In this document: in pieces, positions 16,234 through 22,264 of the stretch
How positions within the stretch are numbered: the stretch's first letter is position 1
Layout: the number at the start of each line of letters is the position of its first letter
NCBI GenBank assembly: GCA_964385045.1
Contig: CAYLNM010000057.1
Span: forward strand, 1-24,342
Length of the DNA: 24,342 bases
Source of the DNA: CAYLNM01 sp964385045
GTDB taxonomy: Bacteria; Planctomycetota; Phycisphaerae; Phycisphaerales; SM1A02
Direction of reading: 5' to 3'
Translations under genes and position numbers: made by a program
Notes under the pieces: generated by a model
Seen by the model: the letters and a program-made list of their open reading frames with translations, nothing else
Database searches by the model: none
What the model was told of the DNA's origin: nothing

Positions 16234-16253
16234 CATGCGAGCCGGCCCGCATG
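16234..16253. promoter_or_regulatory. 20-base near-perfect palindrome
   Basis: CATGCG-A-GCCGGC-C-CGCATG is symmetrical over 20 bases with one mismatched pair. It begins 71 bases after the uridylyltransferase stop and is about 175 bases before the putative porin -10. As DNA it looks like a dimeric-regulator site; as RNA it could be a short hairpin. No known box was recognised. Confidence 0.4.
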
Positions 16254-16381
16254 TCCGAGAACCTGAGCGGACGGTCGGACGAGCCCCCGGACGGGGGATG
16301 ATCGGTGGATGACCGTTCCGCGGCGCAACTGGCGAGACCATCTCGGCTTGCGTTGCTCCCGAGCGTGCCGGCCCCGCCCCT

Positions 16382-16406
16382 GGGGCCCGAGAACCTCGGG
16401 ATCCCC
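16382..16406 (+). terminator. Stem-loop upstream of the porin promoter
   Basis: A 6-bp stem (16386-16391 with 16395-16400, AAC loop) extends by four G-C pairs (16382-16385 with 16403-16406) across a 2-base bulge. It could terminate the PhoU-like/uridylyltransferase message about 220 bases after its last stop and insulate the porin promoter. No T-tract. Confidence 0.4.
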
Positions 16407-16427
16407 CATCCATCCCGGAATTCTCGA

Positions 16428-16433
16428 TACACT
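16428..16433 (+). promoter_or_regulatory. Candidate -10 element for the porin gene
   Basis: TACACT lies in the locally AT-richer stretch GAATTCTCGATACACTTAT, in contrast to its GC-rich surroundings. Transcription would start near 16440, just ahead of the 9-bp stem-loop at 16445. No -35 match is seen. The surrounding ten bases TCGATACACT recur before the gene at 18758. Confidence 0.35.
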
Positions 16434-16444
16434 TATCCGGAAAT

Positions 16445-16465
16445 CGGTGCGGAGTGTCCGCACCG
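16445..16465 (+). promoter_or_regulatory. 5'-leader stem-loop of the porin mRNA
   Basis: A perfect 9-bp stem (16445-16453 with 16457-16465) has a GTG triloop and would form almost at the very 5' end of the inferred porin transcript. A second leader hairpin (stem 16513-16518 with 16523-16528) lies farther down. 5'-terminal stems often protect abundant outer-membrane-protein messages from decay; that role here is inference. Confidence 0.4.
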
Positions 16466-16592
16466 GGTTCCGGAGCCCCGCCCGAGCCGCGTGGCGGAGT
16501 CCGGAGGTGACTCGTCTCCGTGGAGACGCCCGCCGCACCAGGACGGTCTGCGGCATCCACTCTCACGCGGCGAACGTCTGGACGAACGAACG

Positions 16593-17978
16593 ATGAAGAC
16601 GCGACGGTTGCTGGCGACGTCCCTCGTCCCGGCCGGTCTGCTGGCCGGCACGGCCGCGGCGATGCCCACGGGGACGCCCGAGACGGACCTCTCGCAGGTC
16701 CTCGACCGCATGAATCAGCTCGAGCAGGAGGTCGGACGCCTCCGCGGCGTCGAGGCCGAGCTCGCCCGCCTCCGGGCGGCGACGGACACGGACGCGATGG
16801 ACGAGTCGCGTCGCGCGGAGATCCGCGGGATCGTGTCCGAGGCCCTCGCCGACGCGGACACCCGGAGCAGCATGCTGCAGGCCGGCATGACCGCCGGGTG
16901 GGACGGCGGGTTCACCCTCGGCTCCGCCGACGGGAACTACACGCTGAACCTCGGCGGCCTGATGCAGTTCCGCTACGTGCACAGCCTGCAGGACAACTCG
17001 GCCGCGGGCGACGACAGCCGCGGCGGATTCGAGAACCAGCGGACGTACCTGACCTTCAGCGGCAACATCGTGGACCCGAGCTGGATCTACAAGATCCGCG
17101 CCGGCGTCGACAACACCTACGGCGGCAACGACGGCGACTTCGAGCTCTACGAGGCGTACGCGGGCAAGGTGCTCGGCGACGGCCTCGTGCTCCTCGCCGG
17201 TCAGGTCAAGGTGCCCATGCTCCGCGAGGCGGGCATGGACGAGAAGGGCATCCAGGGCGCCAGCCGCTCGCTGCTCAGCAACGAGTTCGACCCGCAGTTC
17301 ACGCAGGGCGTCGCCCTCGCGTACAGCCAGGACGCGTTCAAGATCGTCGGTGCGCTCACCGACGGCCACTACGCCCTCAGTGGTCGCAACGAGCCGTGGA
17401 ACACGCGGGACGCCGAGATCTCGCTCACCGCCCGCGCCGAGTTCCTGCTCGCCGGCACCTTCGACCAGTTCGGCGACATGACGTCGCCCCGCGGGTCCGA
17501 GTATGGCCTGATGATCGGCGGTGCGCTGCACCACCAGGTCGGCGAGTACGGCACCACCGACCCCGAGATCGACGCCACGCAGTGGACCGTCGACGTCTCG
17601 GCCGAGTTCGACGGGGCCAACGTGTTCGTGGCCTACGTCGACCGGAACGTCACCGGCGAGGCCTCCGACGCCAGCGGCGTCATGGTCCAGGGCGGCTACT
17701 ACGTCACCGATCAGTGGGAGGCCTACGGCCGCTTCGAGTACCTCGACGCGGATGCGAACGACAACGAGCTGAGCGTCCTGACGGTCGGTGCCAACTACTA
17801 CTTCGCCGGGAACAACGCCAAGTTCTCGGCCGACGTCGGCTACGCCTTCGACGAGGTCACGGCCTTCTGGGCCAACGGCAACCTCGGTGCCGGCGGCGTC
17901 GTCGACGGCTGGCAGGAGGACGGCGACGGCGAGGACGGCCAGATCGTGATCCGCGGCCAGTTCCAGCTCGCCTTCTGA
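16593..17978 (+). CDS. Outer-membrane porin, OprO/OprP (phosphate-selective porin) type
   Basis: 461 residues. A signal peptide (basic start MKTRR, hydrophobic core, cut near TAAA at 20-23) is followed by a coiled coil with Leu/Glu heptads (about 33-65), a linker, and a beta-barrel of alternating strands from about 100 to the C-terminal Phe461, the outer-membrane assembly signal. GNYTLNLGGLMQFRYV (114-129) and YLTFSGNIVDPSWIYKIR (152-169) resemble the opening of OprO/P porins, and GQVKVPMLRE (203-212) the conserved strand that follows. The coiled coil could anchor to the cell wall or trimerise. Codon use seems less GC-extreme than in neighbours, hinting at high expression. The start at 16593 has no good Shine-Dalgarno. 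Phosphate selectivity is not shown; it is suggested by the family and by nearby phoU-like and ppk. Confidence 0.86.
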   Translation: MKTRRLLATSLVPAGLLAGTAAAMPTGTPETDLSQVLDRMNQLEQEVGRLRGVEAELARLRAATDTDAMDESRRAEIRGIVSEALADADTRSSMLQAGMTAGWDGGFTLGSADGNYTLNLGGLMQFRYVHSLQDNSAAGDDSRGGFENQRTYLTFSGNIVDPSWIYKIRAGVDNTYGGNDGDFELYEAYAGKVLGDGLVLLAGQVKVPMLREAGMDEKGIQGASRSLLSNEFDPQFTQGVALAYSQDAFKIVGALTDGHYALSGRNEPWNTRDAEISLTARAEFLLAGTFDQFGDMTSPRGSEYGLMIGGALHHQVGEYGTTDPEIDATQWTVDVSAEFDGANVFVAYVDRNVTGEASDASGVMVQGGYYVTDQWEAYGRFEYLDADANDNELSVLTVGANYYFAGNNAKFSADVGYAFDEVTAFWANGNLGAGGVVDGWQEDGDGEDGQIVIRGQFQLAF

Positions 17979-18083
17979 TCGCGACCACGCCCTTCTCCGC
18001 ATCGATCACCGCGAGCCGTCCGGCGGGAGGCGACACACGCACGCCCCCGCCGGGCGGCAAGCGGGACACGCGAGGGAAGGCAC

Positions 18084-18135
18084 CCCGCCGGAAGCGGCGG
18101 GACCGCTGAGGGACGCCGGCCGTGCGTCGGCCGGC
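18084..18135 (+). terminator. Double hairpin behind the porin gene
   Basis: The first is a perfect 7-bp stem (18084-18090 with 18095-18101) with a GAAG loop. The second is a perfect 8-bp stem (18115-18122 with 18128-18135) with a TGCGT loop. They start 106 bases after the porin stop. Neither is followed by a T-tract. Two stems in a row behind a likely abundant message fit a terminator or 3'-stability role. Confidence 0.45.
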
Positions 18136-18332
18136 CGGAAGCCCGGGACGACCGGGGACGCACCACCTCGCGAACCTCCGCGGGGTGTCGGGGAAGGCCG
18201 GGGGGGCTCGAGCGGCAGGGAAGGTCGGGGGGCCGTCTCGAGGGGGCTACGAAGGGCCGGCCGGAGGGTCGGCAGCGAGGATTCGGGGGAAGGACCATCG
18301 ATCGTCGGGCCCGAGGGGGGACCGCCGATCGC

Positions 18333-18515
18333 GCCCGCGGCCACGACGGCCGTGGGCACCCGACGACGCCCAGGATGGCGTCGTCGAGCACGCGGTGGGC
18401 GCGCGGCTCCGGAGGGAACCGGGACCGCGCCCTCACCGGCTCTCCATCCACCCGGGGGGACTCTGTCCACCCTGCGCGAGCGCCCCGCCACGACTTCGGT
18501 CGCGGCGGGGCGCTC
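18333..18515 (+). ncRNA. Candidate structured RNA: four stem-loops, last capped by C(UUCG)G
   Basis: SL1 18333-18357 is a 10-bp stem with one G-U pair. SL2 18361-18386 is a perfect 10-bp stem with a 6-base loop. SL3 18393-18438 is an 11-bp stem with a 2-base bulge and a small apical helix. SL4 18478-18515 is 12 bp (18478-18489 with 18504-18515), one A-C mismatch, then 4 bp (18491-18494 with 18499-18502) closed by TTCG between C and G, the classic ultra-stable tetraloop when read on the + strand. SL1, SL2 and SL3 are separated by 3 and 6 bases. The pairing is direct observation. That it is a separate RNA, a long 5' leader of the gene at 18758, or a terminator complex is inference; no known family was recognised and no T-tract follows SL4. 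Confidence 0.4.
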
Positions 18516-18687
18516 CATCGCGCGGGGTCGGCGTTCGGGCAGGCGGGCGTTCCGGCGTGTGGGCCGGCGCACCGCGGGTCGTCATGCGACGCGTGCCCGC
18601 CTGTGGTCGGGGGACGAGCGTCATGGCCTCCGGTCCCGTTCCGCCGGCCCATCCGCCTCGTCGGAGGAGCGAGCCCATCCCGGTCGA

Positions 18688-18693
18688 TACACT
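18688..18693 (+). promoter_or_regulatory. Candidate -10 element for the AdkA-like gene
   Basis: TACACT in the context TCGATACACT, identical over ten bases to the element before the porin gene. Transcription would begin near 18700, leaving a leader of about 58 bases. No -35 match was seen. If this is the true start, the stem-loop block at 18333-18515 is not part of this mRNA. Confidence 0.3.
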
Positions 18694-18757
18694 CGACCGT
18701 TCGGTGGCCGCTCGCGCGTGCCGCCGCCTCGCCCGACCGTCCCGCCCGGAGTGCCCC

Positions 18758-19915
18758 ATGCGCGCGGTGATCACCGGCCAGATCGGCATGGACAAGAAGC
18801 CCTACGTCAACGCGGTCGTGGACCGGCTGCGGGACGAGGGACGGCCCGCCCAGGCCTTCCACGTGGGCTCGATGATGTACCACGAGGCCCCGGACGTGCG
18901 GCCGGGCCGGATCCTCGACCTGCCGATCAGCCGGCTCGCCACGCTTCGGCGGGCGGCGTTCAAGGACATCATCGCCGAGACGAGCCCGCCCGCGGAGCAC
19001 CCGGACGTCCTCGTCAACACGCACGCGACCTTCCGCTGGCGGCACGGGCTCTTCAGCGCCTTCGACTTCGACCAGATGGAGAAGCTGAAGGCGAACATGT
19101 TCATCTGCCTCGTCGACAACGTCGAGGTCGTGCACCACCGCCTGCACGCCGAGCACGACATCGACGCGACGCTCAAGGACTGCATGGTCTGGCGCGAGGA
19201 GGAGATCCTCGCCACCGAGCTGCTCGCCCAGGCGATGCACTGCCGCGACCGGTTCTTCATCGTCAGCCGCGGCCGGCAGGAGGAGACGATCGAGACCTGC
19301 GCGCGGCTCATCGCCCGCCCGGAGATGAAGAAGGTCTACCCGTCGTTCCCGATGAGCCACGTGGTCGACATGCCGGACGTCCTCGCGGAGATCGATGCGT
19401 TCCGCGCCGCCCTCGCCGAGCACTTCATCACCTTCGACCCGGGCGACGTGGACGAGAAGCTGCTGCTCGAGCGCGGCATCGCCGCCGCCCGCGAGGGCCG
19501 CGACTTCATCGACGTCGAGCCGCACAGCTTCGGAGGCCGCACCGGGTCGGAGCCCATCCGCGTCCCGGTGCGCGAGATCCTCGAGATCGCGGGCGACATC
19601 GACGGCCAGATCTACATGCGGGACTTCAAGCTCATCGACCAGGCGGACATGATCGTCTCGCTGGTCCCCGAGCTGCCCGGCGGCACGCCCGGCCTCTCCA
19701 GCGGCGTGGAGCGCGAGCTGCAGCACGCCTTCGAGCACACCAAGGACGTCTACGTCGTCTGGAAGCCGAAGAAGAGCCCGAGCCCCTTCATCACCGAGAC
19801 CGCGACGCGGATCTTCGCCAGCGTCGACGAGGCGCTCGCGCACTTCCACGACTCGGGCCTCGTGCCGCCGCCCGGCGACCTGTTCGCGGCGGCGGGGTCG
19901 GGGACGAGCTCGTGA
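18758..19915 (+). CDS. Two-domain protein: archaeal adenylate-kinase-like plus nucleoside-deoxyribosyltransferase-like
   Basis: 385 residues. The N-terminal part resembles archaeal-type P-loop adenylate kinase: ITGQIGMDKKPYV (5-17) at the P-loop and VNTHATFRW (86-94), like the AdkA VDTHAT motif, then a helical lid-like region. The P-loop is degenerate: DKK (12-14) replaces the usual GK[ST]. The C-terminal part (about 280-365) has DFKLIDQADMIVSLVP (289-304), SSGVEREL (314-321) and VYVVWKPKKSPSPF (331-344), an order like nucleoside 2-deoxyribosyltransferase or nucleotide N-glycosidase folds, where a Glu after a Gly is catalytic (here Glu318 or Glu320). Function is unknown; a nucleotide-handling or nucleotide-sensing role is inferred. 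The ATG at 18758 begins the conserved MRAVITGQIG; upstream frame is low complexity. truA follows after 46 bases. Confidence 0.86.
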   Translation: MRAVITGQIGMDKKPYVNAVVDRLRDEGRPAQAFHVGSMMYHEAPDVRPGRILDLPISRLATLRRAAFKDIIAETSPPAEHPDVLVNTHATFRWRHGLFSAFDFDQMEKLKANMFICLVDNVEVVHHRLHAEHDIDATLKDCMVWREEEILATELLAQAMHCRDRFFIVSRGRQEETIETCARLIARPEMKKVYPSFPMSHVVDMPDVLAEIDAFRAALAEHFITFDPGDVDEKLLLERGIAAAREGRDFIDVEPHSFGGRTGSEPIRVPVREILEIAGDIDGQIYMRDFKLIDQADMIVSLVPELPGGTPGLSSGVERELQHAFEHTKDVYVVWKPKKSPSPFITETATRIFASVDEALAHFHDSGLVPPPGDLFAAAGSGTSS

Positions 19916-19961
19916 GTCCGGCGTCACCGGAGCGTTCGTCGATCCCCTCGCTGGCCGAGGC

Positions 19962-21101
19962 ATGCCGCGGTATCGCCTGACCGTCGCCTACGACGGGACC
20001 GACTTCAAGGGGTGGCAGAAGCAGCACCCGCCGGATGCCGCGCCGCTCCGCACCGCCCAGGGGGTGCTCGAGGAGGCGGTGCGGGAGACGCTGCGCGAGG
20101 ACGTGACGGTGACCGGGGCCTCGCGGACCGACAGCGGGGTGCACGCCATCGGGCAGGTCGCGGCGTTCACGGCCGAGCGGGCGATCGAGCCGCCCGCGCG
20201 GCTGGTGCGGGCGCTCAACAGCCGGCTGCCGGCGGATCTGCGGGTGCGCGACGCCCGCGTCGTCGACGAGCGGTTCAGCCCGATCTCGCAGGCGGTGGAG
20301 AAGGAGTACCGCTACGACATCGCCCACGGCGGGCGGATCGGGGTCGTGCCGCCGTTGTTCGACCGGCGGATCGTCACCTTCACCCCCGACCTGCTCGACG
20401 CCGGCCGCATGGCCGCGGCCGCGCGGCATCTCGTGGGGACGCACGACTTCGCCGCCTTCACCAAGCGGCATCACGGCCGCGAGAGCACGGTGCGCACGGT
20501 CACCGCGTGCCGCGTGTCCGAGCCCGGACCGTGCCGCGTGCGCATCGCGGTGCGGGGCGACGGCTTCCTCTGGAACATGGTGCGGATCATCGCCGGCACC
20601 CTGCACGACGTGGGGTCGGGCCGGATCGCGCCGGACGATCTCCCCGCGATCGTGGCGAGCGGCGACCGCCGCCGCGCGGGTCGTACGCTGCCCGCCGAGG
20701 GCCTGTGCCTGCTGTGGATCCGCTACGGCGACGATCCGCCGGCGGACGAGCTCGCGGCCGAGGCGGACGGCGGGCTCGACGCGATCATGGCGCGGGCGTC
20801 GGCGGCCCTCGCGGCGGCGGCGACGGCGGGGGATGCGGAGGACGTGGGGGGCGCGCCGAACGCGGCGGGCGCGGCGGGTGCGGTGGGTGCGGCGGGTGCG
20901 GCGGGTGCGGCGGGCGCGACGGGTGCGGCGGGCGCGACGATCGCAGCGGGCCCGGCGGGCCCGGCGAGCACGACGGACGCCGCGGGCGCGGCTGACGCCG
21001 AGGGCACGGCGGCGGCGAGGACGGGGGGACGAGCCGCGGCGGGCGCCGGCGCGGGCGCGGCCCCGGGACCGGACGCGGACGGGGCGGAGGACCACTCGTG
21101 A
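19962..21101 (+). CDS. truA: tRNA pseudouridine(38-40) synthase TruA with long Ala/Gly tail
   Basis: 379 residues. It isomerises uridines 38-40 in the tRNA anticodon arm. Conserved elements are the N-terminal YRLTVAYDGTDFKGWQKQ (4-21), catalytic Asp57 in GASRTDSGVHA (52-62), EKEYRYDI (113-120), HDFAAFTK (161-168) and GDGFLWNMVRIIAGTL (199-214). The enzyme core ends near residue 258, the usual length. A further 120 residues are Ala/Gly/Asp-rich low complexity, including GAA-type triplets (about 301-325) encoded by a 9-base tandem repeat. The start at 19962 has GAGG 5 bases upstream. The stop overlaps the next gene's GTG by 4 bases (GTGA), so the tail is genuinely in frame up to a coupled start. 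The tail's role is unknown. Confidence 0.96.
   Translation: MPRYRLTVAYDGTDFKGWQKQHPPDAAPLRTAQGVLEEAVRETLREDVTVTGASRTDSGVHAIGQVAAFTAERAIEPPARLVRALNSRLPADLRVRDARVVDERFSPISQAVEKEYRYDIAHGGRIGVVPPLFDRRIVTFTPDLLDAGRMAAAARHLVGTHDFAAFTKRHHGRESTVRTVTACRVSEPGPCRVRIAVRGDGFLWNMVRIIAGTLHDVGSGRIAPDDLPAIVASGDRRRAGRTLPAEGLCLLWIRYGDDPPADELAAEADGGLDAIMARASAALAAAATAGDAEDVGGAPNAAGAAGAVGAAGAAGAAGATGAAGATIAAGPAGPASTTDAAGAADAEGTAAARTGGRAAAGAGAGAAPGPDADGAEDHS
20862..20933 (+). repeat. Eight 9-base tandem repeats inside truA
   Basis: Eight consecutive copies of GCGGCGGGT or close variants (third-position T/C, one GCGGTGGGT, one GCGACGGGT) encode Ala-Ala-Gly or similar triplets in the C-terminal tail of TruA. The unit is a multiple of three, so changes in copy number keep the frame. 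Likely produced by replication slippage. Confidence 0.85.
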
Positions 21102-22264
21102 GTCTGCGGATCATGCACGTCTCGACCCGCCTCATCCTCGGCGGATCGCAGGAGAACACCGTGCTCTCGTGCGAGGGCCAGGCCGACGACGGGCACGCCG
21201 TGTCACTGGTGTACGGACCGATCTACGGCCCCGAGGGCTCGCTGCTCGCGCGGGCCGAGGAGCACGGCGGGATCGAGACGATCCTCTGCCCGAGCATGGT
21301 GCGCGAGCTCGCCCCGGCCCGGGACGCCCGCTGCCTGCGGGAGCTGAAGCGGATCATCCGCGACTGGAAGCCGGACGTCGTGCACACGCACTCGTCCAAG
21401 GCGGGCATCCTCGGGCGGATGGCCGCGTGGTCGCTCGGGGTCCCGGCGGTCGTCCACACCATCCACGGCCTCGCCTTCCATCCCTACCAGGCGCGGTGGC
21501 GCAACGCGGTCTACGTCGCGGCCGAACGGCATGCGGCGAGGCGCTGCCACCGGATCCTCTGCGTCGCCGACGCGATGCGGGAGCAGGCCCTCGCGGCCGG
21601 GGTCGGCCGGCCCGAGCAGTACGAGACCGTCTGGTCGGGCATGGACACCGCCGCGTTCCTCGACTGCCCGACGACCCGCGCGGAGATCCGGCGCGAGCTG
21701 GGACTCGGTCCGGACGACTTCGTGGTGGGGCAGGTCTCGCGGCTCGCGGAGCTCAAGGGGCACGACGACGTCCTCGACGCGATCGGGCGCGACGTCGCCC
21801 GGGATCACTCGATGCGGCTGCTGTGGGTCGGCGACGGCTGGTGGCGGGAGCGACTGCTGCAGCGGGCCTCCGACCTCGGCATCGCGGGCCGGGTCGTCAC
21901 CACCGGTCTCGTGCCGCCGGACCGCATCCCCCACCTGCACCGGGCCATGGACGTGCTGGTGCACGCCTCGTACCGCGAGGGACTGCCCCGCGTCGTCACG
22001 CAGGGCATGCTCAGCGGCGTGCCGGTGGTGGCCCACGACGTCGACGGCACCCGCGAGGTGTGCATCGACCACGAGACGGGCCGGCTGATCCGCCCGGGGG
22101 ACACGGATGCGCTGCGGCGGGCGATCCTGGCGGTGCGCGACGATCCGGCCGCGGCGGCCGAGATGGCCCGGCGCGGGCGGGAGCTCTGCCGCGAGCGCTT
22201 CTCGGCCCGGCGGATGGTCGACCACCTCGAGCGCGTGTACCGGGAGGTGCTGGGTGAGCGGTGA
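21098..22264 (+). CDS. GT4-family glycosyltransferase
   Basis: 388 residues, GT-B fold, no signal peptide or membrane span, so cytoplasmic or peripheral. The N-terminal acceptor domain has RLILGGSQENT (11-21) and VVHTHSSKAGILGR (94-107). The C-terminal NDP-sugar domain has QVSRLAELKGHDD (212-224), LLWVGDGWWR (241-250), GLVPPDRIP (270-278) and SYREGLPRVVTQGMLSGVPVV (291-311). In the last, the EX7E motif reads Glu294...Gln302, with Gln in place of the second Glu, a known tolerated variant. Such enzymes build lipopolysaccharide, exopolysaccharide or glycolipids; donor and acceptor are not readable. The GTG start overlaps truA by 4 bases, with GGAGG 7 bases upstream. It overlaps the next gene by 11 bases. 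Confidence 0.94.
   Translation: MSLRIMHVSTRLILGGSQENTVLSCEGQADDGHAVSLVYGPIYGPEGSLLARAEEHGGIETILCPSMVRELAPARDARCLRELKRIIRDWKPDVVHTHSSKAGILGRMAAWSLGVPAVVHTIHGLAFHPYQARWRNAVYVAAERHAARRCHRILCVADAMREQALAAGVGRPEQYETVWSGMDTAAFLDCPTTRAEIRRELGLGPDDFVVGQVSRLAELKGHDDVLDAIGRDVARDHSMRLLWVGDGWWRERLLQRASDLGIAGRVVTTGLVPPDRIPHLHRAMDVLVHASYREGLPRVVTQGMLSGVPVVAHDVDGTREVCIDHETGRLIRPGDTDALRRAILAVRDDPAAAAEMARRGRELCRERFSARRMVDHLERVYREVLGER

Larger units (their letters stand above)
16163..16592. other. 430-base intergenic region with stem-loops and porin leader
   Basis: No gene. Left to right: the palindrome at 16234-16253, a small hairpin at 16284-16297 (5-bp C/G stem, GGAC loop), a stem-loop at 16382-16406, a candidate -10 at 16428-16433, and two leader stem-loops at 16445-16465 and 16513-16528. 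The first half probably ends the uridylyltransferase transcript and the second half is probably the porin promoter and 5' leader. Confidence 0.55.
17979..18757. other. 779-base intergenic region rich in stem-loops
   Basis: No protein gene is supported: open frames crossing it are Arg/Pro/Gly-rich and have no homology I recognise. It holds two hairpins behind the porin gene (18084-18101 and 18115-18135), a G-rich, purine-skewed stretch (about 18180-18325), a block of four stem-loops (18333-18515), and a possible -10 (18688-18693) for the next gene. The block was compared by eye with RNase P RNA, tmRNA, SRP RNA and common riboswitch core motifs without a match. Confidence 0.6.

Noticed and set aside
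18122..18757. Longer N-terminus for the AdkA-like protein
   Set aside because: Would translate the G-rich stretch and the stem-loop block; the conserved domain begins at 18758.
17979..18757. RNase P RNA, tmRNA, SRP RNA or a known riboswitch in the large gap
   Set aside because: None of their conserved core motifs was seen on either strand by eye; a covariance search could overturn this.
20862..20933. CRISPR-like or regulatory repeat array
   Set aside because: Nine-base units with no spacers, inside a coding frame; simple tandem repeat.
20833..20960. Arg-rich repeat peptide in an alternative frame over the truA tail
   Set aside because: Simply the 9-base tandem repeat read out of frame.
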